Source: Erysipelothrix sp. (GTDB lineage: Bacteria > Bacillota_I > Bacilli_A > Erysipelotrichales > Erysipelotrichaceae). Taken from it: DNA of 35,521 bases. Location: the NCBI GenBank assembly GCA_012735275.1, contig JAAYHR010000015.1, positions 1 to 35,521 of the forward strand, written 5' to 3'. This document shows positions 1 through 9,055 of the stretch, one piece after another. Numbering within the stretch: the first letter of the stretch is position 1; the number at the start of each line of letters is the position of its first letter. The notes beneath the pieces were generated by a model that saw only the letters and a program-made list of their open reading frames with translations, was not told the DNA's origin and did no database searches. The position numbers and the translations under genes were made by a program.

Positions 1-2
1 AC

Positions 3-246
3 TTACAAGTGGTTAATGCCGTTTTAAATGGCTTAAGACCAACAGTAGTTGGTTTAGTAGGTTTTGCGACTTTTGGAATTACGCTAACAGCCATTCCATA
101 CTGATCTCTTAAATCTTCAAAACTTAGACTTTAATCTAATTCGACTTGGCTTACTTGGCTTTTATTTATATCTACTTAGAAAATTCAAGCCTAATCCAAT
201 TTTAATAATAATTCTTTCAGGTTTTTTAGGTTATATTTTATTGTAA
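3..246 (+). pseudogene. chromate transporter (ChrA family) C-terminus, frameshifted
   Basis: Translation from position 3 gives LQVVNAVLNGLRPTVVGLVG, typical of the last CHR-domain helices of chromate transporters (inner-membrane anion transport), and stops at TGA 102-104. The next frame, open from about 100, continues the family sequence: LLRKFKPNPILIIILSGFLG, then TAA at 244-246. A one-base indel near 90-105 therefore separates two halves of one protein. The 5' part lies outside the window. It may be a real pseudogene, but because the other end of the window is also frameshifted a contig-end sequencing error is at least as likely. Family assignment rests on the hydrophobic pattern and the NGLRP motif. 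Confidence 0.6.
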
Positions 247-254
247 TAAATCAA

Positions 255-283
255 TTGACTATTAGGATAATTAATGATAAAAT
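255..283 (+). promoter_or_regulatory. promoter of the rplU operon
   Basis: A -35 box TTGACT (255-260), a 17-nt spacer and a -10 box TAAAAT (278-283) preceded by TGA, which gives an extended -10 (TGnTAnAAT). The predicted start near 290 lies just upstream of the structured L21 leader. It is one of the best sigma-A-type promoters in the window. Confidence 0.75.
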
Positions 284-289
284 TGTAAT

Positions 290-373
290 GTTGTATCCCT
301 ATGGTACAACCGCTCATCGTAAGGTTCAAGCGCAATGGCCACCTTACTTGGCGAGTCTTAATCAAAGGAGGTG
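290..373 (+). promoter_or_regulatory. structured 5' leader of rplU (L21-leader type)
   Basis: The untranslated stretch between the promoter and rplU is unusually GC-rich for this genome and can fold: GTAAGGT (319-325) pairs perfectly with ACCTTAC (341-347) around a loop containing AATGGCC, and GGTACAACCGCT lies just before it. It ends in a strong Shine-Dalgarno AAAGGAGGTG (364-373). Firmicutes carry a conserved L21 leader at this position, thought to be bound by ribosomal protein for autoregulation. Assignment to that family is by position and recalled motifs; a covariance-model search was not possible. Confidence 0.6.
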
Positions 374-379
374 TAGTAA

Positions 380-694
380 ATGTACGCAATTATCGAAACA
401 GGTGGAAAACAAATTAAAGTTGCTGAAGGCGATTCAATCTTCGTGGAACTATTAAATGACGCTGAAGAAGGTCAGGAATATGTTTTCGACAAAGTAGTAT
501 TAACATCAGGAGATAAAACTAAAGTTGGAACTCCATATGTAACTGGTGCTAAAGTTGTTGCTGAAGTTGAAAAACACGGAAAAGGGAAGAAAATTGTTAT
601 CTTCAAATACCGTGCTAAAGATCCATCATCACAAAGAAAGCAAGGACACAGACAACCATATACGAAATTAGTAATCAAATCAATTGAGGCATAA
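380..694 (+). CDS. rplU: 50S ribosomal protein L21
   Basis: A 104-residue protein opening [18 protein letters not shown], the L21 signature start, with the basic C-terminal block [20 protein letters not shown] that contacts 23S rRNA near L20. Length equals the family norm. The ATG lies 6 nt after AAAGGAGGTG. It is first in the rplU-prp-rpmA operon, 2 nt before prp, and is probably feedback-controlled through the structured leader upstream. Nothing is missing or unusual. Confidence 0.97.
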   Translation: MYAIIETGGKQIKVAEGDSIFVELLNDAEEGQEYVFDKVVLTSGDKTKVGTPYVTGAKVVAEVEKHGKGKKIVIFKYRAKDPSSQRKQGHRQPYTKLVIKSIEA

Positions 695-696
695 TA

Positions 697-1011
697 ATGG
701 TCTTAATTACGTTTTTAAAAGAAAATGACAAATTTAAGTCATTATCAATTACTGGACATTCACAATTTGACGATATAGGTAGTGATATTGTGTGTGCTGG
801 TATTTCAGCAATTGCCTTTGGAGCCTTAAATGGTTTCAATGAGTTAGCTGAAGAAAACTTTGATATAAAAGTATCTGATAATTTGATTGAAGTAGAAGCC
901 TTAAATGATGCTTGTATTAATGATAAATTATTTAGTTTCACTTATTATCAATTCAATACTGTCTTTGTACAGTATCCAAACTATATAAATATAAAAGTAA
1001 GAGAGGTGTAA
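697..1011 (+). CDS. prp: ribosomal-processing cysteine protease Prp
   Basis: A 104-residue homologue of YsxB/Prp, the cysteine protease that removes the N-terminal extension of L27 in Firmicutes. The active-site block is intact: GHSQFDDIGSDIVCAGISA, with catalytic His21 and Cys33 spaced as in the family (His22/Cys34 in Staphylococcus aureus). The gene lies between its ribosomal neighbours rplU and its substrate gene rpmA, which here encodes the matching cleavage site. The C-terminal half (about 60-104) is variable, as usual. ATG follows the rplU stop by 2 nt, so translational coupling is likely. Confidence 0.93.
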   Translation: MVLITFLKENDKFKSLSITGHSQFDDIGSDIVCAGISAIAFGALNGFNELAEENFDIKVSDNLIEVEALNDACINDKLFSFTYYQFNTVFVQYPNYINIKVREV

Positions 1012-1014
1012 CAA

Positions 1015-1299
1015 ATGAAGTTTATTTTAGATATTCAGTTCTTTGCTTCTAAAAAAGGAGTAGGGTCTTCGCGAAATGGTCGTGACTCACATTCTAAAAG
1101 ATTAGGAGCTAAAATGGGAGATGGACAATTTGCTAGCGCCGGTAGTATAATTTATCGTCAACGCGGAACTAAAGTTCACCCAGGTGAAAACGTAGGACGC
1201 GGTAATGATGATACATTATTTGCTAAAGCTAACGGAATTGTTAAATTTGAAAGAATGGGAAGAAACAACAAGAAAGTTTCTGTATACCCAGCAGCATAA
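1015..1299 (+). CDS. rpmA: 50S ribosomal protein L27 with Prp-cleavable leader
   Basis: A 94-residue L27. Residues 1-11 ([11 protein letters not shown]) form the extension typical of Firmicutes, Fusobacteria and Mollicutes; Prp cuts after FFA, leaving [20 protein letters not shown], the flexible N-terminus that reaches the peptidyl-transferase centre. Uncleaved L27 would block that site, so processing is expected to be essential. It is followed immediately by an intrinsic terminator (1298-1326), which would limit transcription into obg. RBS GAGAGGTG precedes the ATG. Confidence 0.96.
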   Translation: MKFILDIQFFASKKGVGSSRNGRDSHSKRLGAKMGDGQFASAGSIIYRQRGTKVHPGENVGRGNDDTLFAKANGIVKFERMGRNNKKVSVYPAA

Positions 1300-1326
1300 A
1301 AAAGATCCCAATTTGGGATTTTTTTT
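1298..1326 (+). terminator. intrinsic terminator between rpmA and obg
   Basis: AAAAAAGATCCC pairs with GGGATTTTTTTT (one G-U) around loop AATTT and ends in a T run. It lies only 3 nt before the obg RBS AGGAGG (1330-1335), and no separate obg promoter is visible, so obg and the genes after it are probably expressed by partial readthrough. Confidence 0.85.
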
Positions 1327-1341
1327 GTCAGGAGGATAAGT

Positions 1342-2616
1342 ATGTTTGTAGATAGAGTTAAAATAAAAGTAAAAGGCGGTAATGGTGGAAACGGAATCGT
1401 TTCGATGCGCCGTGAAAAATTTGTACCTTTAGGGGGACCAGATGGCGGAAATGGTGGAAAAGGTGGAGATGTTATTTTTAGAGCGGACTCTAATCGCTCA
1501 ACCTTACTCGACCTTCGTTATAATAAACAAATAATGGCCAAAAACGGTAATATTGGTAAGCCAAAGAAAATGGCAGGCCGCTCAGGTGAAGATATCGTTG
1601 TTAATGTTCCAGTTGGAATTATTATTAAAGATGTTGAAACTGATGTTATTATTGCCGATTTAGTTGAACATGGACAAGAAGTAATTGTCTCACATGGTGG
1701 TAATGGTGGTAAAGGAAACTTTGCTTATATGTCAAACCGATACCCAGCACCAGACTTTGCCCAAAATGGGGAAACAGTTGAGGCACGTGAACTATTAATT
1801 GAATTAAAATTATTAGCAGACGTTGGACTTGTTGGTTTTCCATCAGTTGGAAAATCAACATTATTATCAGTTGTAACTAAGGCTAAGCCTGAGATTGCTG
1901 ATTATCACTTCACTACCATCACACCAAACTTAGGTGTGGCGGCAACTAAAGATCATCGATCATTTACGATTGCTGACTTACCTGGTTTAATTGAAGGAGC
2001 TAGTCAAGGAAAAGGGTTAGGTCACCAATTCTTACGCCATATTGAAAGATGTCGAGTTATTATTCATGTCGTTGATATGGGCGCTGAAGATGGGCGTGAT
2101 CCAGTTGAAGACTATAAGATTATTAATGATGAATTAGATCAGTACAACTACAATCTTTTAGCAAGACCACAAGTTGTCGTTGCTAATAAGATGGATTTAG
2201 ATCCAGCTGAAGAAAATCTTGCACGCTTTAAAGAAGTTTATCCAGATGTTGAAGTTTTTGAAACAACAACCTTAATAAATGAAGGTTTGGATAATGTCCT
2301 TTACCGTGTTGCTGATTTACTTGAAACAACTGATTACTTCCCATTATTAGACAAGGAAGATTTAGGTGTTGTTTATAAATACAATGCTGAAAAAGAAGAC
2401 TTTGTTGTTACAAAAGTTGCTGAGCACCGCTTTGAACTTACAGGTGACAAACTGCTTAAAGACTTTAGAATGCTTAACTTTGATAATGAAGGAGCAGCCT
2501 ATCATTTTGCGCGAAATTTACGTATAATGGGTGTAGATGCTAAGCTAAGAGCAATGGGTGCTAAAGATAAAGATGCAATTGTAATAGATGGATATGAGTT
2601 CGAGTTTGTAGAGTAG
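1342..2616 (+). CDS. obg: GTPase Obg (CgtA)
   Basis: A 424-residue Obg-family GTPase involved in late 50S assembly and stress control. Residues 1-160 form the Gly-rich Obg fold (MFVDRVKIKVKGGNGGNGIV). The G domain starts near 160: G1 GFPSVGKST at about 164-172, G3 DLPGLIEGA, G4 NKMD. Residues about 345-424 are the C-terminal OCT domain found in Firmicute Obg. Length matches B. subtilis Obg (428). It sits directly after rpmA as in most Firmicutes, but the sporulation gene spo0B that lies between them in Bacillus is absent. Confidence 0.97.
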   Translation: MFVDRVKIKVKGGNGGNGIVSMRREKFVPLGGPDGGNGGKGGDVIFRADSNRSTLLDLRYNKQIMAKNGNIGKPKKMAGRSGEDIVVNVPVGIIIKDVETDVIIADLVEHGQEVIVSHGGNGGKGNFAYMSNRYPAPDFAQNGETVEARELLIELKLLADVGLVGFPSVGKSTLLSVVTKAKPEIADYHFTTITPNLGVAATKDHRSFTIADLPGLIEGASQGKGLGHQFLRHIERCRVIIHVVDMGAEDGRDPVEDYKIINDELDQYNYNLLARPQVVVANKMDLDPAEENLARFKEVYPDVEVFETTTLINEGLDNVLYRVADLLETTDYFPLLDKEDLGVVYKYNAEKEDFVVTKVAEHRFELTGDKLLKDFRMLNFDNEGAAYHFARNLRIMGVDAKLRAMGAKDKDAIVIDGYEFEFVE

Positions 2617-2627
2617 GAGTCGATTAG

Positions 2628-3197
2628 ATGATTTCATTCGTAAAAGGATTAATATATTCAAAAGATGAAGAAAAGGTAATTATTGAAAATAACGGGATTG
2701 GCTATAATATTTATGTCAGTCCCAATAATTTAAATGTGGGAGACAATGTATTACTTCACACTTATCAACATGTACGCGAGGATGAGATATCCTTGTTTGG
2801 TTTTCTTGATACATTTGATCGTGAAGTCTTTTTGCATTTAATCACAGTAAAAGGAATTGGACCTAAAACCGCTAATAATATATTAGCGAAATCCAATGCT
2901 AAAGATATAGCTACTGCTGTTGCGAACTCAGATGTAAACTATTTAAAAGCACTACCTGGGATTGGACCAAAATCAGCACAACAAATTATTCTTGATTTAC
3001 AGAAGAAACTTGTTGCAAGTGATGAGCCAATCGCAAGTAATAATGATTTAGAAGATGCACTATCAGGACTTGCATCACTTGGATTATCAACTAATGATAT
3101 CAAGTATGTTAAAGAGCAATTAAGATTAAAAGTAATGAGTACTGATGAGTACTTAAAAGCTGGTCTACAGTTAATTAATAAGCGTAAGGGAGGCTAA
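2628..3197 (+). CDS. ruvA: Holliday junction branch-migration protein RuvA
   Basis: A 189-residue RuvA, the tetramer that binds four-way junctions and loads RuvB. An N-terminal OB fold (1-62) is followed by paired helix-hairpin-helix motifs ([14 protein letters not shown] at about 73-86 and [16 protein letters not shown] at about 108-123) and a C-terminal RuvB-contact domain (145-189). It is 1 nt from ruvB, so the two are co-translated. No ruvC is present, as expected: Firmicutes use RecU, which is not in this window. Confidence 0.96.
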   Translation: MISFVKGLIYSKDEEKVIIENNGIGYNIYVSPNNLNVGDNVLLHTYQHVREDEISLFGFLDTFDREVFLHLITVKGIGPKTANNILAKSNAKDIATAVANSDVNYLKALPGIGPKSAQQIILDLQKKLVASDEPIASNNDLEDALSGLASLGLSTNDIKYVKEQLRLKVMSTDEYLKAGLQLINKRKGG

Positions 3198-3198
3198 T

Positions 3199-4182
3199 AT
3201 GAATGAATTATTAGATGCAAGTAATCGTGATGATGATAATTATATTCGTCCCCAAAGACTAAGTGATTATGTTGGCCAAAGTTCAATTAAAGATAACTTA
3301 AGTATTTTTATTGAAGCGGCGAAAGTCAGACAAGAACCATTAGACCACTTACTCTTATACGGCCCACCAGGGCTTGGTAAGACGACTTTAGCTTATATCG
3401 TGGCAAATGAGATGGGTGGAAACTTAAAGGCGGTCTCAGGGCCGGCAATTGAGAAGCAGGGCGATCTTGCCGCAATTCTCTCATCACTTGAAGCTGGTGA
3501 TGTTCTCTTTATTGATGAGATTCACCGCTTACCAAAAATCATTGAAGAAATACTTTATCCAGCAATGGAGGACTTCTTTATTGATGTTGTGGTTGGGGCA
3601 GATATTTCAGTTCGGAGTGTTCGCTTAGATCTACCACCATTTACACTGGTAGGGGCAACAACGCGCGTTGGTGATCTATCGGCACCACTAAGAGATCGTT
3701 TTGGAATTGTTTCAAAACTTGAATACTATAGTGAATCAGAACTAAATGCGATTGTCGCAAGAACTTCAAATATTCTCGCATGTGAGATTGATGAGTCAGC
3801 GGTAATTGAAATTGCAAGACGCTCACGCGGAACGCCAAGAATTGCCAATCGCTTACTCAGAAGAGTGCGTGACTTTGCCCAAGTATTAAATGATTCAATT
3901 ATTGATCATCCATTAGCCGAGTCTTCTTTAAGTAAATTAAAGGTTGATGAACTTGGACTTGATGATGTGGATTTGAATTATCTAATTGGAATTATTGAAC
4001 GCTTTGATGGCGGACCAGTTGGTATTGATGCGATTGCCTCTTCGATATCAGAGGAAGCATTAACACTAGAGGACGTCTATGAGCCATATTTATTACAAAT
4101 CGGCTTTATTAATCGAACGTCACGTGGTCGTGTCGTAACTAAAAAAGCTTACGACCATTTAAATAAACAAGGAAAGATATAA
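3199..4182 (+). CDS. ruvB: Holliday junction helicase motor RuvB
   Basis: A 327-residue AAA+ ATPase that drives branch migration with RuvA. Visible motifs: Walker [10 protein letters not shown] (about 55-63), Walker B FIDEIHRL (about 105), sensor 1 GATTR, arginine-finger region [10 protein letters not shown], and a C-terminal winged helix with [15 protein letters not shown] and the family ending [13 protein letters not shown]. It is slightly shorter than average at the N-terminus but complete. The start overlaps the ruvA RBS region (GGGAGG). Confidence 0.97.
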   Translation: MNELLDASNRDDDNYIRPQRLSDYVGQSSIKDNLSIFIEAAKVRQEPLDHLLLYGPPGLGKTTLAYIVANEMGGNLKAVSGPAIEKQGDLAAILSSLEAGDVLFIDEIHRLPKIIEEILYPAMEDFFIDVVVGADISVRSVRLDLPPFTLVGATTRVGDLSAPLRDRFGIVSKLEYYSESELNAIVARTSNILACEIDESAVIEIARRSRGTPRIANRLLRRVRDFAQVLNDSIIDHPLAESSLSKLKVDELGLDDVDLNYLIGIIERFDGGPVGIDAIASSISEEALTLEDVYEPYLLQIGFINRTSRGRVVTKKAYDHLNKQGKI

Positions 4183-4191
4183 GGTGTATTT

Positions 4192-5274
4192 ATGAAAATA
4201 GTTATTTCAACTGGGGGAACCGGTGGACATATATATCCAGCAATTGCATTAGCTGATTATATGCAAGATAATCTTAATGATATTGAGATTACATTTACAG
4301 GCTCTAGTAGTCATATGGAAAAAGATATAGTTACTAAAGCAGGCTATGAGTTTACAGGCTATGCTTTAAAGAGTGGCTCAAGATCAATCTTTCATAAACT
4401 ACTCCAATATATGCAACTTACAGTCGCACTAGTAAAAATGTACTTTAAGTTTTTATTTAATCGTCCTGACTTAGTTATGGGCTTTGGAGCTTATATTACC
4501 GCACCAACATTAATGGCTGCGAAATTCTTAAATATTCCAATTGTTTTACATGAGCAAAACTCATCAATCGGTAAAACTAATGAAATGTTCTTTAATACTG
4601 CAGCATTAGTTATTGTTTGCTATCCTGATTTAAAGACGCAATTAGATAGTGATAAAGTTTTATTACTAGGTAATCCGCGTGCCAGCCAAGTGGCTAATAT
4701 TAAGAAGGATGCTAGTTTAATTAGTGAATTAGAACTTGATGTCAATAAAAAGACCTTACTAGTGGTAATGGGCTCATTAGGATCTGAAACTGTTAATGAA
4801 GCAATGTCAAACTTAATTCCAAGTCTTGAATATAAGGATTATCAAATGATTTTAGTTACTGGTAAGAAACACTATGATTCATTCTGTTTAATGGATCCGG
4901 TTGCTAATGTTAAAATCTTACCCTATGTTGATCAAGCAGCGATGTTAGCTTCAGTTGATTTAGTTATTGCCCGTGGTGGTGCAACTACAGCGGCTGAAAT
5001 TTGTGCCTTAGGTATTCCAAGTATTATTATTCCATCACCATATGTATCAAATGATCATCAGTATATTAATGCGCTAGAACTTGAAAAGGTTGGAGCTGCA
5101 AAAATTATTAAAGAAGATGAGCTAACGCTTGAAGCTTTAATTGAAACTATTGATGCAATTATTAATTCTGATGAAAAACTGACAGCTATGCATGAGGCGG
5201 CTTTAACACTTGCCATGCCAAATGCATCAGAAACAATTACAAATGCAATTGTTGAAAGTTTAAAAGATGCTTAA
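4192..5274 (+). CDS. murG: MurG, lipid II-forming GlcNAc transferase
   Basis: A 360-residue GT28 glycosyltransferase that adds GlcNAc from UDP-GlcNAc to lipid I on the inner face of the membrane. It shows the N-terminal Gly-rich loop STGGTGGHIYPA (6-17), the second-domain motif GFGAYITAP, HEQN, and the donor-binding ARGGATTAAEI near 260-270. It proves that the cell makes peptidoglycan and is not a wall-less Mollicute. It overlaps murB by 8 nt. The RBS AAGGTG is 6 nt before the ATG. Confidence 0.96.
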   Translation: MKIVISTGGTGGHIYPAIALADYMQDNLNDIEITFTGSSSHMEKDIVTKAGYEFTGYALKSGSRSIFHKLLQYMQLTVALVKMYFKFLFNRPDLVMGFGAYITAPTLMAAKFLNIPIVLHEQNSSIGKTNEMFFNTAALVIVCYPDLKTQLDSDKVLLLGNPRASQVANIKKDASLISELELDVNKKTLLVVMGSLGSETVNEAMSNLIPSLEYKDYQMILVTGKKHYDSFCLMDPVANVKILPYVDQAAMLASVDLVIARGGATTAAEICALGIPSIIIPSPYVSNDHQYINALELEKVGAAKIIKEDELTLEALIETIDAIINSDEKLTAMHEAALTLAMPNASETITNAIVESLKDA

Positions 5275-6151
5275 AGAATTAGAGGCTTATGGTCTTTTAG
5301 CTTATAATCGAAGCTTTAAAGAAATGACAACGATTAAAGTCGGGGGAGCAATCAAGTATTATTTTGAACCAAATAATATGTATGGTCTCACGAAAGCCAT
5401 TGAAATTATTGAGTCTAAGCAGTTAGCTTATAAAATTATTGGAAATGGCTCAAACTTACTATGTTCTAATAAAGACTTTGATGGTGTGGTAATTAAATTA
5501 AATAATTTAAACCACTTTGAAGTTAATGATAATATTATGTATGTCGAAGCTGGTGTGCCAATTATTGTGGCTGCTAACTACGCAATTAACAATGGATTGT
5601 CGGGTTTAGAGTTTGCAACCGGCATTCCAGCCCTGATGGGTGGTATAATCTATATGAATGCTAGTGCTTATAATGAAGCAATATCGGATGTAATTGAATC
5701 AGTCTTAGTTTATCAAGCTGGATCATTAAAATGGATTGATAAAGCTGACTTATATTTTGGCTATCGTGAGTCTAGTTTTCAAACTAATAAGGATTGGTTG
5801 ATTATGGCTGTAAACCTTAAGTTGGAGCATGCTGATAGTGAAACGCTTAAGGCTTTAGCGATTGATCGTAATCAAAGACGCTTTAGAACCCAACCATTTG
5901 AATATCCAAATTGTGGCTCAGTCTTTAGAAATTTAAGTGATAAGCCAGTTTGGAAAATTATTGATGAAGCTAATTTACGCGGACTACAAATTGGTCAAGC
6001 GCAAATTAGTGAGAAACATTCTAATTTCATTTGTAATCTTGGTCAAGCTTCAGCTGATGATGTTAATGCTTTAATTGAAAAGACGATCAGCTTAGCTAAA
6101 GAAAATGATAATATAGATTTATTTTTAGAAGTGGAGCGATTTAATTGGTAG
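5267..6151 (+). CDS. murB: UDP-N-acetylenolpyruvoylglucosamine reductase MurB
   Basis: A 294-residue FAD enzyme that reduces UDP-GlcNAc-enolpyruvate to UDP-MurNAc. FAD-binding motif IIGNGSNLL (about 58-66), GLEFATGIPALMGG (about 108-121), the NCGSVFRN segment (about 215-222) carrying the proton-donor Ser, and the C-terminal LEVERF Glu. Size and the VERF ending fit type II MurB. The start lies inside the last codons of murG. The murG-murB-ftsQ order is that of the B. subtilis division and cell-wall region. Confidence 0.96.
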   Translation: MLKELEAYGLLAYNRSFKEMTTIKVGGAIKYYFEPNNMYGLTKAIEIIESKQLAYKIIGNGSNLLCSNKDFDGVVIKLNNLNHFEVNDNIMYVEAGVPIIVAANYAINNGLSGLEFATGIPALMGGIIYMNASAYNEAISDVIESVLVYQAGSLKWIDKADLYFGYRESSFQTNKDWLIMAVNLKLEHADSETLKALAIDRNQRRFRTQPFEYPNCGSVFRNLSDKPVWKIIDEANLRGLQIGQAQISEKHSNFICNLGQASADDVNALIEKTISLAKENDNIDLFLEVERFNW

Positions 6152-6918
6152 AAAATCAAGAAAAAGTTGTTGATATGGTTTTTAAACAAAAACTTGAACA
6201 ACAAGCAATTATTAAACGTAATTGCCGGCGCCGTCGTCGTCGTAATTTCTTTCGAATCTCACTAATAATCACGCTTGTCTGCTTTTACTTCTTTACAGAA
6301 TTATCTAAGCCAAAATCAATTCAAATTACCGGTAATGTGATCTTAACTAAGGATGAAATCTTAAAGCAAGCTAATATAGATTTAAACTCAAACTTACTTT
6401 ATGCTAATCCCTTATTAATTACTTACCGTTTAAAAAAACATCCATTTATTACAAATGCTTCAACATCATCTTCACTCTTTTCAAGAGTAATTGAAATTAA
6501 TTTAGATGAATTATCTTTATTTGGTTATCGCCAGGAGGATGATAAGACCTTAATGATCTTAGAAGATGGCTCATCGGATGAGTTATCAAGTGATTTATAT
6601 CAATTTCTACCATCACTAATTTATGTTAATGGTTTTATTGAAGTTGAAGATCAAACGCGTTTAGTTGAATCATTTAAAGATCTTGATAAATCAGTAGTTA
6701 GTCAAATTTCGGAGATTCATCAAACAAGTGTTTCCTTCGATGATAAGTTAATTGAGTTAATGATGAATGATGGTAATAAGGTTTATACAAGTTTTCAAAG
6801 TGTTGAGCGTTTAAATTATTATTTTGATATTATTGATAAATTAGCTAAAAATAATAATTGTATTTATATTGATGAGTTAAGTGGTGAAGCTTACAGTCAA
6901 GCATGTGCTGAACAATAA
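6145..6918 (+). CDS. ftsQ: cell-division protein FtsQ/DivIB
   Basis: A 257-residue bitopic membrane protein of the FtsQ-FtsB-FtsL divisome complex. It has a cytoplasmic tail with a strong basic cluster (CRRRRRRNFFR), one transmembrane helix at about 38-52 (ISLIITLVCFYFF), a POTRA domain from about 57 (SIQITGNVILTKDEILKQAN), then a beta domain. The start is taken as TTG 6145, overlapping the murB stop by 7 nt, because GGAG (6133-6136) lies 8 nt upstream; the alternative ATG at 6175 has no RBS. No terminator is obvious after it. Confidence 0.85.
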   Translation: MVENQEKVVDMVFKQKLEQQAIIKRNCRRRRRRNFFRISLIITLVCFYFFTELSKPKSIQITGNVILTKDEILKQANIDLNSNLLYANPLLITYRLKKHPFITNASTSSSLFSRVIEINLDELSLFGYRQEDDKTLMILEDGSSDELSSDLYQFLPSLIYVNGFIEVEDQTRLVESFKDLDKSVVSQISEIHQTSVSFDDKLIELMMNDGNKVYTSFQSVERLNYYFDIIDKLAKNNNCIYIDELSGEAYSQACAEQ

Positions 6919-6960
6919 GCGTGTTTGAATGTGAATTCTTAGTGAAATAGTCTAACAAGT

Positions 6961-6988
6961 TTGAAAAAGACTGTTATTTTGTTATAAT
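6961..6988 (+). promoter_or_regulatory. promoter of yloU-fakA
   Basis: TTGAAA (6961-6966), a 16-nt spacer and TATAAT (6983-6988) with an extended -10 (TGTTATAAT). The transcript would start near 6995, and the RBS AGGAGGG (7001-7007) follows closely. Confidence 0.8.
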
Positions 6989-7013
6989 AATTCAAGGTAT
7001 AGGAGGGAAATTT

Positions 7014-7376
7014 ATGCCAGTATACAAGAAAACTAATTATGGAGAAATAAATATTTCCATTGAAGCAATTGCTAATCTAACAGGTGGAATTGTTTCGGAA
7101 GCATATGGTGTTGTCGGTATGGCTTCACAAAATATGTTAAAAGATGGATTTGCTGAGTTACTAGGAAGAGATAACTATAGCAAGGGTGTTGTAGTTAGAT
7201 CAAATGAAGGACTTTTTGAAATTGACTTATTCGTTATAATTTCAAGTGGAGTGAGAATTTCAGAGGTAGTAACAGAAGTACAAAAAAGAGTTAAATATGA
7301 ATTAAGTAAAAACTTGGAAATAGATTTTGATGCGGTTAATGTATTTGTCCAAGGGATTAAAGTGACTGATAAATAA
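7014..7376 (+). CDS. yloU: Asp23/Gls24-family protein (YloU-like)
   Basis: A 120-residue Asp23-family protein. The conserved core is GEINISIEAIANLTGGIVSEAYGVVGM, followed by a long helix (ISEVVTEVQKRVKYELSK) and the closing VNVFVQGI. Family members form membrane-associated filaments or scaffolds in Firmicutes and have no enzymatic motif; their exact role is not settled. Adjacency to fakA is a widespread pairing (yloU-yloV). Its stop TAA overlaps the fakA ATG by 1 nt, so the two are translationally coupled. A second paralogue (yqhY) lies at 26492. Confidence 0.9.
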   Translation: MPVYKKTNYGEINISIEAIANLTGGIVSEAYGVVGMASQNMLKDGFAELLGRDNYSKGVVVRSNEGLFEIDLFVIISSGVRISEVVTEVQKRVKYELSKNLEIDFDAVNVFVQGIKVTDK

Positions 7377-8980
7377 TGTTAAATTTAAATGTCGATATTT
7401 TCAAATTAATGATTCAAAATGGTGCTAACAACTTATCAAACAGCAAGGAACACATTAACGCATTAAATGTTTTCCCTGTCCCAGACGGTGATACAGGTAC
7501 CAATATGTCTTTGACTTTTACAAATGGTAATAAGTCAGCGCAAATGGATCCAAGTGATTCATTAGCAAATGTTTCAAAAGCTCTATCAAAAGGTTTACTA
7601 ATGGGAGCACGTGGTAACTCAGGCGTTATTCTTTCACAAATCTTTAGAGGTGTTTCGCAAGGTTTAGAAGACATTGAAGTTGCGACTGTTCAAAACTTAG
7701 CAGATGCTTTCTTAAGAGGATCAGAAGTTGCTTATAAAGCAGTTATGAAACCAGTTGAAGGTACTATTTTAACAGTTATTCGTGAGTCAGCTAATAAGAC
7801 ACATGAGTATGTAGCAAATAATCAAGATATTACAGTTGAAGAATTCTTTGAAGTCTTAGTTAAAGAAGCTAATATTTCACTAGAAAATACACCAGAATTA
7901 CTACCAGTACTAAAAGAAGTAGGGGTAGTTGACTCAGGTGGAGCTGGATTAACATTAATCCTTGAAGGTTTCTTAGAAGCAATCAAAGGTAATGTTATTG
8001 AAGCAAGCGAACTTGAAAACGAAGCAATTAAAGCTAATGTTGAAGGTTCAGAAGAAGAATTTGGTTACTGTACTGAATTTATTCTAAGACTTGATGAAGA
8101 TGGACAAATGCTATTTAATGAAGGCAAAGTTAAGCAATCATTAGCTAAACTTGGTGATTCAATTGTGCTTGTTCAAGATGAAGACTTAGTAAAAGTTCAT
8201 GTTCATACAATTACACCAGGTCAAGTATTAAACATGGCGCAACAATATGGTGAATTTGTCACATTAAAAATTGAAAACATGCAAGAACAACACGATGAAA
8301 TTTATGTTAAAGATACCGTTGAAAAAGACTATGCAATTGTCGCAGTTGCGGCAGGTGATGGCTTAAGAGACTACTTTAAAGAATTACGTGTTGACAAAGT
8401 GATTTCAGGTGGACAAACAATGAACCCTTCAACAGAAGATTTCATTGATGCAATTAAGAACATTAATGCTAAACACATTATCATTCTGCCAAATAACTCA
8501 AACATTATTCTAGCAGCTGAACAAGTTAAGTCAGTCTTAGAAGATAAGAACATTCATATTGTTCCAACTAAAACAGTAGTTCAAGGAATTTCAGCATGCA
8601 TTAACTTCAATGTTGATGATTCAATTGAAAACAACTTAACTAATATGAACGCAGTCCTTGACTATGTTAAGACTGGAGAAGTTACATACGCAATTAAAGA
8701 TACACAATTTGAAGGCCTACAAATTAAACAAGGGGACTTCATGGGAATTGCGAACGGTAAGATTGTTTCAAGCGAAACTGATCTACTACAAGTAACGAAA
8801 GATTTAATTAAATCACTAGTAAGTGAAGATGATGAATTAATCACGTTAATCGTTGGTGCTGACACTAGCGCAGCTGATAAAGATGAAATCATCGAATTTG
8901 CTGAATCTGAATTTGACTGTGAAGTTGAAATCATTGATTCAAAACAACCAATTTACTACTTCGTTGTCGGAGTCGAATAA
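7376..8980 (+). CDS. fakA: fatty acid kinase ATP-binding subunit FakA (DhaL domain, YloV)
   Basis: A 534-residue YloV/FakA protein. Residues 1-200 are the DhaL nucleotide-binding domain, with the Mg-ATP motif NVFPVPDGDTGTNM (about 29-42), GARGNSGVILSQIFRG and VVDSGGAGL. A middle domain and a C-terminal DegV-like part (about 315-534) follow. FakA, with a FakB fatty-acid carrier, phosphorylates exogenous fatty acids to acyl-phosphate for phospholipid synthesis. The carrier is not in the window. In B. subtilis this locus continues toward fapR-plsX-fab genes; here recG and rnc follow directly. A terminator lies 5 nt after the stop. Confidence 0.93.
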   Translation: MLNLNVDIFKLMIQNGANNLSNSKEHINALNVFPVPDGDTGTNMSLTFTNGNKSAQMDPSDSLANVSKALSKGLLMGARGNSGVILSQIFRGVSQGLEDIEVATVQNLADAFLRGSEVAYKAVMKPVEGTILTVIRESANKTHEYVANNQDITVEEFFEVLVKEANISLENTPELLPVLKEVGVVDSGGAGLTLILEGFLEAIKGNVIEASELENEAIKANVEGSEEEFGYCTEFILRLDEDGQMLFNEGKVKQSLAKLGDSIVLVQDEDLVKVHVHTITPGQVLNMAQQYGEFVTLKIENMQEQHDEIYVKDTVEKDYAIVAVAAGDGLRDYFKELRVDKVISGGQTMNPSTEDFIDAIKNINAKHIIILPNNSNIILAAEQVKSVLEDKNIHIVPTKTVVQGISACINFNVDDSIENNLTNMNAVLDYVKTGEVTYAIKDTQFEGLQIKQGDFMGIANGKIVSSETDLLQVTKDLIKSLVSEDDELITLIVGADTSAADKDEIIEFAESEFDCEVEIIDSKQPIYYFVVGVE

Positions 8981-8984
8981 GCTT

Positions 8985-9016
8985 AGTTGGGATACATTTG
9001 TATTCCAACTTTTTTT
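8985..9016 (+). terminator. terminator after fakA
   Basis: AGTTGGGATAC pairs with GTATTCCAACT (one G-U, 11 bp) around loop ATTT, followed by six T. A clean intrinsic terminator that closes the yloU-fakA unit. Confidence 0.9.
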
Positions 9017-9055
9017 ATATCTTACAGTCCAAAGCAAAATCAAGGGTGAAAATAT

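Noticed and set aside
255-455. Open frame of 66 codons over the rplU leader
   Set aside because: It overlaps the L21 leader and the start of rplU in another frame, has no RBS and an unlikely composition.
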